Shown here: in pieces, positions 39,534-48,167 of the stretch
How positions within the stretch are numbered: position 1 is the first letter of the stretch
How the letters are laid out: each line of letters starts with the position of its first letter
DNA from: Paracoccus sp. (in: a-proteobacteria)
GTDB taxonomy: Bacteria > Pseudomonadota > Alphaproteobacteria > Rhodobacterales > Rhodobacteraceae
Direction: 5' to 3'
Length of the DNA: 64,000 nucleotides
NCBI RefSeq assembly: GCF_030538655.1
Contig: NZ_JAUNTO010000001.1
Coordinates: forward strand, 124,001-188,000
Notes under the pieces: generated by a model
The model's input: the letters and a program-made list of their open reading frames with translations, nothing else
Database searches by the model: none
What the model was told of the DNA's origin: nothing
Position numbers and translations under genes: made by a program

Positions 39534-40151
39534 TCAGACGACCAGCATCCGCCGGTAAAGATTGTCCAGAAACGGCCCTGCCTCGGCATAAGGGTCGTGG
39601 CCGGGACCAAGCACGGCCCGCACCTGAACCTCGAAATCGGCGTAATGCTGGGTCAGCGCCCAGATGGAAAAGATCAGATGATGCGGATCGACCGGCGCAA
39701 GACGCCCCTGTTCGATCCATGCGGCCAGAGTGGTCACGGCCTCGTCTACCAAAGAACGCAACCCACCGCCCAGCAACTCGCTCAGATGCGGGGCACCTTG
39801 CAGGATTTCATTGGCAAAGAGGCGGCTTTCGCGGGGATAATCACGCGACAGGTCCAGCTTGGCCCGGACATAAGACAGCACCTCGCCCATCGGATCGCCC
39901 TGCGGGTTCAATTCGCGCAGTGGCGCCAGCCACGTATCCAGCAGAATCGTCAGCAAAGTGCGATAAATTTCATCTTTTGATGAAAAATAATACAGCACAT
40001 TCGGCTTTGACAGGCCCGCGCTTTCAGCGATCTGGTCAAGGGTGGCACCGCGAAACCCCTGGGCGGAAAACGCATCCAGCGCCGCTTGCAGGATCAAATC
40101 TCTGTTCTTTTGCTGGATACGGGTCAGCGTGGGCTGGTTTTGATTGTTCAT
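39534..40151 (-). CDS. rutR: RutR-type TetR regulator of pyrimidine catabolism
   Basis: This 205-residue TetR protein has the DNA-binding helix region LDQIAESAGLSKPNVLYYF followed by SSKDEIY. The RutR-type C-terminal domain shows WIEQGRLAPVDPHHLIFSIW and a WALTQHYADFE segment. RutR senses uracil and releases TTGACCANNTGGTCAA operators. Such a box lies in the gap to the divergent aminotransferase gene. The ATG at 40151 has AAGG upstream; it stands at the head of the pyrimidine degradation cluster. Confidence 0.9.
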   Translation of the reverse strand: MNNQNQPTLTRIQQKNRDLILQAALDAFSAQGFRGATLDQIAESAGLSKPNVLYYFSSKDEIYRTLLTILLDTWLAPLRELNPQGDPMGEVLSYVRAKLDLSRDYPRESRLFANEILQGAPHLSELLGGGLRSLVDEAVTTLAAWIEQGRLAPVDPHHLIFSIWALTQHYADFEVQVRAVLGPGHDPYAEAGPFLDNLYRRMLVV

Positions 40152-40241
40152 GGCTTGCCTTGGCACGAATTCCTGCAAGAGTCAGCCGGGATTGGGCACC
40201 CCAACATGCTTGACTGACTGTTGCGCCGTGCTAGCGTGATC

Positions 40242-40257
40242 CTGACCGTCTGGTCAA
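40242..40257. promoter_or_regulatory. RutR box before the aminotransferase gene
   Basis: CTGACCGTCTGGTCAA matches TTGACCANNTGGTCAA at all but two positions and ends 20 bases before the aminotransferase ATG. It lies between divergent rutR and the pyrimidine genes, so binding would block transcription until uracil is present. Confidence 0.75.
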
Positions 40258-40277
40258 ACATGAATGGAGTCAGCCGG

Positions 40278-41603
40278 ATGGCCCTTGACCGTAAACCCGC
40301 CCCGAACGACCTGCGCGCCTTCTGGATGCCCTTCACCGCGAACCGGCAGTTCAAATCCGCGCCCCGGATGCTGGTTGCGTCCAAAGACATGTATTACACC
40401 AGTGCCGACGGGCGGCAGGTGCTGGATGGCACCGCCGGGCTGTGGTGCTGTAACGCGGGCCACTGCCGCCCGCGCATCACCACCGCCATTCAGCAACAGG
40501 CCGAGGAACTGGATTACGCCCCCGCGTTCCAGATGGGCCACCCGCTGGCGTTCGAACTGGCCAACCGTCTGATCGGAATCGCGCCTGACGGGATGGAGCA
40601 TGTGTTCTTTACCAACTCTGGTTCCGAGGCGGTGGATACGGCGCTGAAAATCGCGCTGGCCTATCACCGGGCACGGGGTGATGCTGCCCGCACCCGCCTG
40701 ATCGGGCGCGAGCGGGGCTATCACGGTGTCGGCTTTGGCGGCATTTCGGTGGGCGGGATTGTGAACAACCGCCGGTTCTTTGGCAGCCTGCTGAACGGCG
40801 TCGATCACCTGCCGCATACACATCTGCCGGAAAACGCCTTTACCCGCGGCCAGCCCGAACATGGCGCGAACCTTGCCGACGATCTGGAACGCATCGTCGC
40901 GCTGCACGGCGCCGAAACCATCGCAGCCGTGATCGTGGAACCGATGGCCGGGTCCACCGGTGTCCTGATGCCGCCCAAGGGCTATCTGGAGCGGTTGCGC
41001 GCCATCACGAAAAAGCACGGCATCCTGCTGATCTTTGATGAGGTCATTACCGGCTTTGGCCGCCTTGGCTCGGCCTTTGCAGCGCAGCACTTTGGCGTGG
41101 TGCCCGACATGATAACCTGCGCCAAGGGGCTGACCAACGGCGTCATCCCGATGGGTGCGGTGATGACCACCGCCGAAATCCACGACGCCTTTATGCAAGG
41201 GCCGGAACATGTGATCGAGTTGTTCCACGGCTATACCTATTCCGGCAACCCCATCGCCTGCGCCGCCGGTATCGCCACGCTGGACACCTATGCCGAGGAA
41301 GGGTTGTTCGACCGCTGTGCCGAACTGGCCCCCTATTGGGAACAGGCGCTGCACGGGCTAAAGGGCCTGCCGCATGTCATCGACATCCGCAACATGGGCC
41401 TGATCGGCGCGGTCGAACTGGAACCGATCGAGGGCAAGCCGGGCGTGCGCGCCTTTGACGCCTTCATCCGCGCGTTCGAGAAAGGCATCATGATCCGCAC
41501 CACCGGCGACACCATCGCCATGTCGCCGCCGCTGATTATCGACAAGGCGCAGATCGACACGCTGATCGGCACGCTGGCTGATGTGCTGAAGGAAACGCCG
41601 TGA
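40278..41603 (+). CDS. Omega-amino acid (beta-alanine)-pyruvate aminotransferase
   Basis: This 441-residue class III PLP aminotransferase has the cofactor Lys in TCAKGLTNGVIPMG and the phosphate-binding FFTNSGSEAVDTALK. The acid LIFDEVITGFGRLG is also seen. Beta-alanine-pyruvate aminotransferases convert beta-alanine or beta-aminoisobutyrate to the semialdehyde, the last step of reductive pyrimidine breakdown, which fits its place behind the RutR box. GGAG precedes the ATG at 40278; an ATG at 40260 is less well placed. Confidence 0.9.
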   Translation: MALDRKPAPNDLRAFWMPFTANRQFKSAPRMLVASKDMYYTSADGRQVLDGTAGLWCCNAGHCRPRITTAIQQQAEELDYAPAFQMGHPLAFELANRLIGIAPDGMEHVFFTNSGSEAVDTALKIALAYHRARGDAARTRLIGRERGYHGVGFGGISVGGIVNNRRFFGSLLNGVDHLPHTHLPENAFTRGQPEHGANLADDLERIVALHGAETIAAVIVEPMAGSTGVLMPPKGYLERLRAITKKHGILLIFDEVITGFGRLGSAFAAQHFGVVPDMITCAKGLTNGVIPMGAVMTTAEIHDAFMQGPEHVIELFHGYTYSGNPIACAAGIATLDTYAEEGLFDRCAELAPYWEQALHGLKGLPHVIDIRNMGLIGAVELEPIEGKPGVRAFDAFIRAFEKGIMIRTTGDTIAMSPPLIIDKAQIDTLIGTLADVLKETP

Positions 41604-41606
41604 TGG

Positions 41607-41655
41607 CGGGGCGGCGTGTGCTGCCGGGGCTGATGGCAGCACGACGGCCGCCCCG
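41607..41655 (+). terminator. Long stem-loop after the aminotransferase gene
   Basis: Arms CGGGGCGGCGTGTGCTGCC and GGCAGCAC...GGCCGCCCCG pair over about 19 bases with one small bulge, starting three bases after the stop codon. There is no T-tract. It may be an attenuator or mRNA stabiliser between the aminotransferase and the next gene. Confidence 0.6.
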
Positions 41656-41740
41656 ATGAAAACCAGAACCGGGCAGTCCTGACGCCCGGCCCATTCCGCC
41701 GACCCCGCGCCAAGACAGGGTGGCCAGACAGGAAGGATGT

Positions 41741-43018
41741 ATGATGACCGACGCCAGTGGGGTGGCCCCGGCTGCGAATCTGAAAATCAACGGCGAACGG
41801 CTGTGGGACAGCCTGATGCAGATGGCACAGGTTGGACCGGGCATTGCGGGTGGCAACAACAGGCAGACCCTGACCGACGCCGATGCGCAGGGGCGGGCGC
41901 TGTTTCAATCGTGGTGCGAAGATGCGGGCATGGTCATGGGCCTTGATCGTATGGGCAACATGTTCATGCGCCACGACGGGACTGACCCCGACCTTGATCC
42001 GGTGTATATCGGCAGCCATCTGGACACCCAGCCGACCGGGGGCAAGTTTGATGGGGTTTTGGGCGTGCTGGCGGGGCTGGAGGTTGTGCGCTCGATCCGC
42101 GATCTGGGCATTCGGACGCGCCGCCCCATCGTTGTGGTGAACTGGACCAATGAGGAAGGCGCGCGGTTTGCCCCCGCGATGCTGGCCTCGGGCGTGTTCG
42201 CGGGCGTGCATACCGAGAATTACGCTAATGCACGCGTGGATGCCGAGGGCAAGCATTTCGGGGATGAGCTGGACCGCATCGGCTGGCGCGGGTCCGAGGA
42301 TGTCGGCGGGCGGCCCATTCACGCGATGTTCGAATATCACATCGAACAAGGCCCGATCCTTGAGGCCGAGGGTAAGGATATTGGCGTCGTCACCCACGGT
42401 CAGGGGCTGTGGTGGCTGGAAATCACCCTGACCGGCAAGGACGCGCATACCGGCTCGACCCCAATGAACATGCGGGTGAACGCGGGGCTTGGCATGGCCC
42501 GGATCATCGAGGCCGTGCATCAGATCGCCATGGATCATCAGCCCGGCGCGGTCGGCGCGGTGGGGCAGATGAACGTCACGCCCAACAGCCGCAACGTGAT
42601 CCCCGGCCGCGCGGTCTTCACCGTCGATTTCCGCAGCCCCGATCTGGACAAGCTGACCGCGATGCGCACCCGACTGGAAACCGAGGCCCCGGCGATTGCC
42701 GCCGAACTGGGTCTTGGGATCAGCATCGAGGCCGTCGGGCATTTTGACCCGGTGACGTTCGATCCCGGTCTGGTCGGCACGGTGCGGGCCGCGGCCGAAC
42801 GGCTGGGCTATAGCCACATGGATATTATCTCGGGTGCCGGTCACGACGCCTGCTGGATCAACCGCATCGCGCCGACGGTGATGATTATGTGTCCCTGCGT
42901 GGACGGGCTGAGCCATAACGAGGCCGAAGAGATCAGCCCCGAATGGGCGGCGGCGGGGGCCGATGTGCTGCTGCACGCGGTGATAGAGGCGGCGGAGGTG
43001 GAGAGTGAATCACTTTAA
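41741..43018 (+). CDS. pydC: Beta-ureidopropionase / N-carbamoyl-amino acid amidohydrolase (M20 family)
   Basis: This 425-residue di-zinc hydrolase has ligand motifs GSHLDTQPTGGKFDGVLG and WTNEEGARFAPAM, then HIEQGPILE and a C-terminal DGLSHNEAEE. It cleaves N-carbamoyl-beta-alanine to beta-alanine, CO2 and ammonia, the third step of the pathway. AGGAAGG lies before tandem ATG codons (41741, 41744). Its end overlaps the following orphan ORF by 14 bases. Confidence 0.9.
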   Translation: MMTDASGVAPAANLKINGERLWDSLMQMAQVGPGIAGGNNRQTLTDADAQGRALFQSWCEDAGMVMGLDRMGNMFMRHDGTDPDLDPVYIGSHLDTQPTGGKFDGVLGVLAGLEVVRSIRDLGIRTRRPIVVVNWTNEEGARFAPAMLASGVFAGVHTENYANARVDAEGKHFGDELDRIGWRGSEDVGGRPIHAMFEYHIEQGPILEAEGKDIGVVTHGQGLWWLEITLTGKDAHTGSTPMNMRVNAGLGMARIIEAVHQIAMDHQPGAVGAVGQMNVTPNSRNVIPGRAVFTVDFRSPDLDKLTAMRTRLETEAPAIAAELGLGISIEAVGHFDPVTFDPGLVGTVRAAAERLGYSHMDIISGAGHDACWINRIAPTVMIMCPCVDGLSHNEAEEISPEWAAAGADVLLHAVIEAAEVESESL

Positions 43019-43361
43019 GTTCGCAAGGATTGAGGCAACAGCAAATCACCGCAGTCAAATAACGGAAGTAAATCTTTCTCATGATAAGAAAAAATATGGG
43101 GATTGGTATAGTCACCGATTTGAAGTTGGTAAATGGAAAAATCCAGACCCGTTGAGGCGGAGCAACGACACTTACGTGAACCTCTATATTAGGGAAGATC
43201 ATAGCCCAACTTGGAGGCGAACTGCCAGTTTCGACGTTCCCTTGGATTCATTAATAAGCGGCATAACTGTTTCAGTCAGGAGACGGGGAGACCCGATATT
43301 ATCGAAGGAACTAAAGTCCCTCTTACTGGCCGCGACAGAAACACTGGAGGATGATAGCTGA
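43005..43361 (+). CDS. AT-rich orphan ORF inside the pyrimidine operon
   Basis: This 118-residue predicted soluble protein is of unknown family. It has many charged and aromatic residues (DKKKYGDWYSHRFEVGKWK, YVNLYIREDHSPTWRR) and no membrane segment. It begins at a GTG inside the end of pydC, with a GGAGG-like stretch about ten bases upstream, and stops 28 bases before the dihydropyrimidinase. Base composition and codon use are visibly poorer in G+C than both neighbours, which suggests recent acquisition. It could be a real gene that rides the operon or a non-coding insertion with an open frame. Confidence 0.5.
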   Translation: MNHFKFARIEATANHRSQITEVNLSHDKKKYGDWYSHRFEVGKWKNPDPLRRSNDTYVNLYIREDHSPTWRRTASFDVPLDSLISGITVSVRRRGDPILSKELKSLLLAATETLEDDS

Positions 43362-43389
43362 GTTTTTTTTCAGTTAAGAGGAGATAACA

Positions 43390-44844
43390 ATGACAACCAC
43401 TGTCATAAAAAACGGCACCATCGTCACCGCCGATCTGACCTATGACGCCGATGTTCTGATCGAAGGCGGCAAGATCGCGGCGATTGGTGAGAACCTTTCC
43501 GGCGACAAGGTTCTGGACGCCACCGGCTGTTATATCATGCCCGGCGGGATTGATCCGCATACGCATCTGGAAATGCCCTTTATGGGGACATATTCCGTCG
43601 ATGATTTTGAAAGCGGCACGCGGGCCGCTTTGGCGGGCGGCACGACCATGGTGGTGGATTTCGCCCTGCCCTCGCCCGGTCAGGGTTTGCTGGATGCGCT
43701 GAAGATGTGGGATAACAAGGTCAGCCGCGCGCATTGCGATTATTCCTATCATATGGCGATCACCTGGTGGGGCCAGCAGGTGTTTGATGAGATGCAGGCG
43801 GTGGTGGATCGCGGCATCACCAGCTTTAAACATTTCATGGCCTATAAGGGCGCGCTGATGGTGAATGACGATGAGTTGTTCGCGTCGTTCCGCCGCTGCG
43901 GCGATTTGGGCGCTTTGGCGATGGTTCATGCCGAAAATGGCGATGTGGTGGCGGAACTGTCCGCGCGGCTTTTGGCCGAGGGGAACACCGGGCCAGAGGC
44001 GCACGCCTATTCCCGCCCGCCGCAGGTCGAGGGCGAGGCGACGAACCGCGCGATCATGGTCGCCGATATGGCCGGGGTGCCGCTGTATGTCGTGCATGTG
44101 TCCTGCGAGGACAGTCACGAGGCGATCCGGCGCGCGCGGGCGGCGGGCAAGCGCGTCTGGGGCGAGCCGTTGATCCAGCATCTGACCCTGGACCAATCCG
44201 AATATTTCAACGCCGATTGGGACCATGCCGCGCGGCGGGTCATGTCGCCGCCCTTCCGGTCCAAGGATCATCAGAACAGCCTGTGGGCCGGGCTGCAATC
44301 GGGCAGTCTTTCGGTGGTGGCCACGGATCATTGCGCCTTTACGACCCAGCAGAAACGCACGGGTGTGGACGATTTCACCAAGATTCCGAACGGCACCGGG
44401 GGCCTTGAGGACCGGATGCCGATGCTGTGGACGCATGGTGTCGGCACCGGGCGGCTGACGCCGAATGAGTTCGTGGCCGTCACCTCAACCAATATCGCCA
44501 AGATCTTGAACATGTATCCGCGCAAGGGGGCGGTGCTGGTTGGCAGCGACGCCGATCTGGTGGTCTGGGACCCCGAGGCGGAAAAGACCATCACCGCAGG
44601 CGCGCAGCAATCCGCCATTGATTACAACGTGTTCGAGGGGCAAAGGGTCAAGGGCCTGCCCCGGTTTACCCTGACGCGCGGGGTGGTGGCCGTGACCGAG
44701 GGCCGCGTGGACAGCCGCGAAGGGCATGGCGCGTTTGTGGCGCGCGAGGCGCGGCCAGCGGTGAACCGGGCGCTGTCGGCGTGGAAAGACCTGACCGCGC
44801 CACGGCCAGTCGCGCGGTCGGGTATTCCGGCAAGCGGGGTGTGA
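43390..44844 (+). CDS. pydB: Dihydropyrimidinase / D-hydantoinase
   Basis: This 484-residue amidohydrolase has HTHLEMPF (first zinc ligands), the carboxylated Lys in SFKHFMAYKG, the His of MVHAENGD and VHVSCED, and the Asp of ATDHCAF. It opens dihydrouracil and dihydrothymine to N-carbamoyl-beta-amino acids, the second step of the pathway. AGAGGAG lies before the ATG. The stop overlaps the next start by one base (TGATG). Confidence 0.94.
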   Translation: MTTTVIKNGTIVTADLTYDADVLIEGGKIAAIGENLSGDKVLDATGCYIMPGGIDPHTHLEMPFMGTYSVDDFESGTRAALAGGTTMVVDFALPSPGQGLLDALKMWDNKVSRAHCDYSYHMAITWWGQQVFDEMQAVVDRGITSFKHFMAYKGALMVNDDELFASFRRCGDLGALAMVHAENGDVVAELSARLLAEGNTGPEAHAYSRPPQVEGEATNRAIMVADMAGVPLYVVHVSCEDSHEAIRRARAAGKRVWGEPLIQHLTLDQSEYFNADWDHAARRVMSPPFRSKDHQNSLWAGLQSGSLSVVATDHCAFTTQQKRTGVDDFTKIPNGTGGLEDRMPMLWTHGVGTGRLTPNEFVAVTSTNIAKILNMYPRKGAVLVGSDADLVVWDPEAEKTITAGAQQSAIDYNVFEGQRVKGLPRFTLTRGVVAVTEGRVDSREGHGAFVAREARPAVNRALSAWKDLTAPRPVARSGIPASGV

Positions 44845-45320
44845 TGGCGGCGGCGGTAAACCCGGCTTTTGATCGCCGCTTTCTGCTGCTGCTGTTCGGC
44901 ACGGCGCTTGACAGCGCCTTGCTGACTTCGGGTGCTTTGCTGCTGTTCCTGCTCGACACGTTGGTCAGGCCGGTTGACGTGACCTTCGCGCGCGGCGCGC
45001 TGGCGGTGCTTGGGGCGGTGGGCAAGTTTCTGATCTTTGCCTCAGTCCTCGCCTTGACGGCCCTGCCCTTTGCGGCGGTGATCTGGGCGGGGGTCTGGGC
45101 GTTTGGCACCCGTGCGGGGCTAAGCGAAAAGACTCGCCTGGTCGCGGGCAGCATCCTGACGGTGCTTAGCATCGCGCCTGGCCTTTGGTGGATCGGGAAT
45201 AATCTGGCGACAGGCGAGATGCGCGCGGGGCTTTTGCTTGTCGCACTTTACGGCACGCCTGCCGCATTGAGCATTGCGCCGCTGCTGGCCATGCGGCTGT
45301 ATCGCAAGGGTGAACCATGA
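44844..45320 (+). CDS. Four-helix membrane protein of unknown function
   Basis: This 158-residue protein has four hydrophobic segments (LLLLFGTALDSALLTSGALL, LGAVGKFLIFASVLALTALP, ILTVLSIAPGLWWIGNN and a fourth near LLLVALYGTPAALSIAPLL). No family was recognised. It starts in the dihydropyrimidinase stop codon and precedes the SDR gene by 13 bases, so it is co-expressed with pyrimidine catabolism. A transport or scaffolding role is possible but unproven. Confidence 0.62.
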   Translation: MAAAVNPAFDRRFLLLLFGTALDSALLTSGALLLFLLDTLVRPVDVTFARGALAVLGAVGKFLIFASVLALTALPFAAVIWAGVWAFGTRAGLSEKTRLVAGSILTVLSIAPGLWWIGNNLATGEMRAGLLLVALYGTPAALSIAPLLAMRLYRKGEP

Positions 45321-45333
45321 CAGGAGAGATGCG

Positions 45334-46032
45334 ATGACCAAAACCGCCCTCATCACCGCCGGCGGGTCCGGCATGGGCGCGGCCTGCGCGCGCAGGCTTG
45401 CGGCGGACGGGTTCGCGGTGGGCATCCTGTCATCCTCGGGCAAGGGCGAGGCTTTGGCCGATGAGCTGGGCGGCTTTGGCGTCACCGGCTCGAACCAGTC
45501 GCCGGAGGATCTGGCGCGGCTGGTGGATGGGGCGATGGACCGCTGGGGGCGGATCGACGTCTTGGTGAACAGCGCAGGCCACGGGCCGCGCGCCCCGGTT
45601 CTGGAGCTGACCGATGAGGACTGGCATCAGGGAATGGAGGTTTATTTCCTGAACGTCGTGCGTCCGGCGCGGCTTGTCACCCCGCATATGGCGGCGGCGG
45701 GCGGGGGCGCGATCATCAATATCTCGACCGCATGGGCGTTTGAACCGGCGGCGAATTTCCCGACCTCTGCCGTGTTCCGCGCCGGGCTGGCCAGCTTTAC
45801 CAAGCTGTTCGCCGATCAATATGCGTCACAGAATATCCGCATGAACAATGTCTTGCCCGGCTGGATCGACAGCCTGCCCGCGACCGAGGAACGGCGCGAG
45901 ATGGTGCCGATGGGTCGCTATGGCACGTCCGAGGAAATCGCCGCGACTGTCGCCTTTCTTGCCTCGGACGGCGCGGGCTACATCACCGGCCACAACATCC
46001 GCGTCGATGGCGGGTTGATGAGGTCGGTATGA
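45334..46032 (+). CDS. SDR family protein lacking the usual catalytic Tyr-Lys pair
   Basis: This 232-residue Rossmann protein has the cofactor motif TAGGSGMGAACARRLA, NSAG near residue 85 and the Ser strand INISTAWAF. Where classical SDRs have YxxxK it reads FPTSAVFRAGLASFTK, with Thr and Phe in place of Tyr and Lys. The C-terminal GYITGHNIRVDGG is intact. It may be an NAD(P)-binding pseudoenzyme or use other residues. It overlaps the ABC ATPase gene by four bases. A malonate-semialdehyde reductase role is tempting but not supported. Confidence 0.82.
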   Translation: MTKTALITAGGSGMGAACARRLAADGFAVGILSSSGKGEALADELGGFGVTGSNQSPEDLARLVDGAMDRWGRIDVLVNSAGHGPRAPVLELTDEDWHQGMEVYFLNVVRPARLVTPHMAAAGGGAIINISTAWAFEPAANFPTSAVFRAGLASFTKLFADQYASQNIRMNNVLPGWIDSLPATEERREMVPMGRYGTSEEIAATVAFLASDGAGYITGHNIRVDGGLMRSV

Positions 46033-46805
46033 CGGCAGTGATAAAGGCGCGCGGCGTCGATCTGACCTTTCAAACCGCTGACGGGCCGGTTCATGCACTG
46101 AAAGGCGTCGATCTGACCATCAATCAGGGCGATTTCGTCAGCTTTATCGGGCCTTCGGGCTGCGGCAAGACGACGTTTCTGCGGACGATGGCGGCGCTGG
46201 AGACGCCGACCGGCGGCAGTCTGACCGTGAACGGCATGACCCCGGATCAGGCGCGGCGCGCGCGCGCCTATGGCTATGTGTTTCAGGCGCCGGGGCTTTA
46301 TCCGTGGCGGACGATTGCGGGGAATATCTCGCTGCCGCTGGAGATCATGGGGTTCAGCCGCGCGGACCGGGCCGAGCGGACCCGGCGCGTGCTGGATCTG
46401 GTCGATCTGGCGGGCTTTGGCGGGAAATACCCGTGGCAATTGTCGGGCGGTATGCAGCAGCGGGCCTCGATTGCCCGCGCGCTGGCCTTTGATGCCGATA
46501 TTCTGCTGATGGACGAACCCTTTGGCGCGCTGGATGAAATCGTGCGCGACCGGCTGAACGAAGAACTGCTGAAGCTGTGGGCGCGAACGGGCAAGACCAT
46601 CGGCTTTGTCACCCATTCCATCCCCGAGGCGGTGTATCTTTCGACCAAGATCGTCGTCATGTCGCCGCGACCGGGGCGGATTTCCCGCGTGATCGACAGC
46701 ACCCTGCCGCGCGAGCGCCCCTTGGATATTCGCGACACGCCCGCGTTCATCGCCCTGGCGCATGAGGTGCGCGAGGGGTTGAGGGAGGGGCATAGCTATG
46801 ACTGA
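46029..46805 (+). CDS. ABC transporter ATPase, nitrate/sulfonate/taurine/pyrimidine type
   Basis: This 258-residue ATPase has Walker A GPSGCGKTT at residues 41-49, Q-loop YVFQAPGLYPWRT, signature LSGGMQQR and Walker B ILLMDEPFGALDE. It belongs to the TauB/SsuB/ThiZ group. With the two permeases and the THI5-like binding protein downstream it forms an uptake system placed in the pyrimidine cluster, so pyrimidines or hydantoins are the likely cargo. The reading continues into the GNAT gene by eight bases of overlap. Confidence 0.9.
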   Translation: MTAVIKARGVDLTFQTADGPVHALKGVDLTINQGDFVSFIGPSGCGKTTFLRTMAALETPTGGSLTVNGMTPDQARRARAYGYVFQAPGLYPWRTIAGNISLPLEIMGFSRADRAERTRRVLDLVDLAGFGGKYPWQLSGGMQQRASIARALAFDADILLMDEPFGALDEIVRDRLNEELLKLWARTGKTIGFVTHSIPEAVYLSTKIVVMSPRPGRISRVIDSTLPRERPLDIRDTPAFIALAHEVREGLREGHSYD

Positions 46806-47307
46806 CGCGCCCAAGCCGGGGGTTTTCCACCCCCGGACCCCCGAGGATATTTCCGGACAGAAGATGCCTATCCGCCTTCGCCCTGCGCGGGCAGAGGATC
46901 TGCCTGGCTGCGCCGAGATCATTAACGACTATATTGACGCCACCGAATGGCTGCCGCGAAGCAAATCTGCCGAAGAAATCGCCGCGATGTTTACGCCGGA
47001 GATGTTGGATAGCCGCTGTCTGATGGTGGTCGATGATGGCAGCCGCGTGCTGGGTTACGCTTCTTATGATCGCGCGGCGCGTTTCCTACCTGCGCTTTAT
47101 CTGCGGCCAGAGGTGCGCGGGAATGGGTTGGGCAAGCTGCTGCTGGATGCGGTCAAGGCCGAGGCACTGTTGGGCTTTGATCTGACCGTATGGTGCGCCA
47201 ACCCCGCTGCCCGCCGATTTTATGGACGTGAGGGGCTGGTCCTGACCGGCGAGGGGACCGATGCGGATGGGTTGCCCGTGTGGCATATGCACTGGGCTGC
47301 GCCATGA
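46798..47307 (+). CDS. GNAT family N-acetyltransferase embedded in the ABC transporter operon
   Basis: The protein is 169 residues from the ATG at 46798, or 147 from 46864. The GNAT core has PIRLRPARAEDLPGCAEIIN and the acetyl-CoA loop YLRPEVRGNGLGKLLLDAV. A strong GGGAGGGG precedes 46798, but the first 22 codons are made mostly of a REP-like repeat, so 46864 may be the ancestral start. It overlaps the ATPase and the permease genes. It resembles phosphinothricin-type acetyltransferases; the substrate is unknown. Confidence 0.75.
   Translation: MTDAPKPGVFHPRTPEDISGQKMPIRLRPARAEDLPGCAEIINDYIDATEWLPRSKSAEEIAAMFTPEMLDSRCLMVVDDGSRVLGYASYDRAARFLPALYLRPEVRGNGLGKLLLDAVKAEALLGFDLTVWCANPAARRFYGREGLVLTGEGTDADGLPVWHMHWAAP
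46816..46852. repeat. REP-like palindromic element, copy 2 (start of GNAT gene)
   Basis: Hairpin arms CCGGGGG / CCCCCGG with a TTTTCCA loop are followed by ACCCCCGAGGATATTT. The reverse complement of 28028-28065 has the same order and nearly the same bases. Here it lies in a reading frame and may have been read into the GNAT N-terminus. Confidence 0.75.
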
Positions 47308-48167
47308 ACCGTATCCTGCCCGTTCTGACCGTTCTGCTGGCTATCGTGGCGATCTGGTATCTCGCGGCAGTCTGGATGAACGCGCCATGGGCGCGGGATC
47401 AGGCGGCGCGGGCGGGGGTTGAACTGACCACCGCCGAACTGGTTGCCGATACGATGGGCCAGCAGCGGCCCGTGCTGCCCGCGCCGCATCAGGTGGCGGC
47501 GGGGCTGTGGGACGGGCTGGCGGGGCAGGCTGTGACCTCGCGCCGGTCTTTGGTCTGGCATGGCTGGATCACGCTGTCGGCCACGCTGGCGGGGTTTGCG
47601 ATTGGCACGGCGGCGGGGGTGCTGTTGGCGGTGGGAATCGTGCATAACCGGGCGATGGACATGTCGATCATGCCATGGGCGGTGGCCAGCCAGACGGTGC
47701 CGATTCTGGCGATTGCACCTATGGTGATCGTGGTGTTCGCCAGCGCGGGCGTGACCGGGCTGCTGCCCAAAGCATTTATTTCGGCCTGGCTGTCGTTTTT
47801 TCCGGTGCTGGTCGGTATGGTCAAGGGGCTGCGCGCGCCCGATGCCATGCAGCTGGACCTGATGCGGTCGTGGAATGCCAGCGGCGGACAGGTGCTGCGT
47901 TATTTGCGGTTGCCGTCTTCGCTGCCCTATCTGTTCGCCTCGCTCAAGGTGGCGATTGCGGCGGCTCTGGTCGGCACCATCGTGGCTGAACTGCCCGCCG
48001 GAGCGACACAGGGGCTGGGGGCGCGACTGCTGTCGGGATCGTATTACGGGCAGACGATCCAGATCTGGGCAGCACTATTCACGGCCGCGATCATGGCGGC
48101 CGGGCTGGTCTGGCTGATTGGCCTGATCGAGAGAGTGGTGCTGACCCGCATGGGGTTGGCGCGATGA
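47304..48167 (+). CDS. ABC transporter permease
   Basis: This 287-residue permease has about six spans. The binding-protein-dependent transport signature region is AWLSFFPVLVGMVKGLRAPD, preceded by VASQTVPILAIAPMVIV. It is of the SsuC/TauC type. The ATG overlaps the GNAT stop by four bases. It pairs with the second permease immediately downstream. Confidence 0.9.
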   Translation: MNRILPVLTVLLAIVAIWYLAAVWMNAPWARDQAARAGVELTTAELVADTMGQQRPVLPAPHQVAAGLWDGLAGQAVTSRRSLVWHGWITLSATLAGFAIGTAAGVLLAVGIVHNRAMDMSIMPWAVASQTVPILAIAPMVIVVFASAGVTGLLPKAFISAWLSFFPVLVGMVKGLRAPDAMQLDLMRSWNASGGQVLRYLRLPSSLPYLFASLKVAIAAALVGTIVAELPAGATQGLGARLLSGSYYGQTIQIWAALFTAAIMAAGLVWLIGLIERVVLTRMGLAR

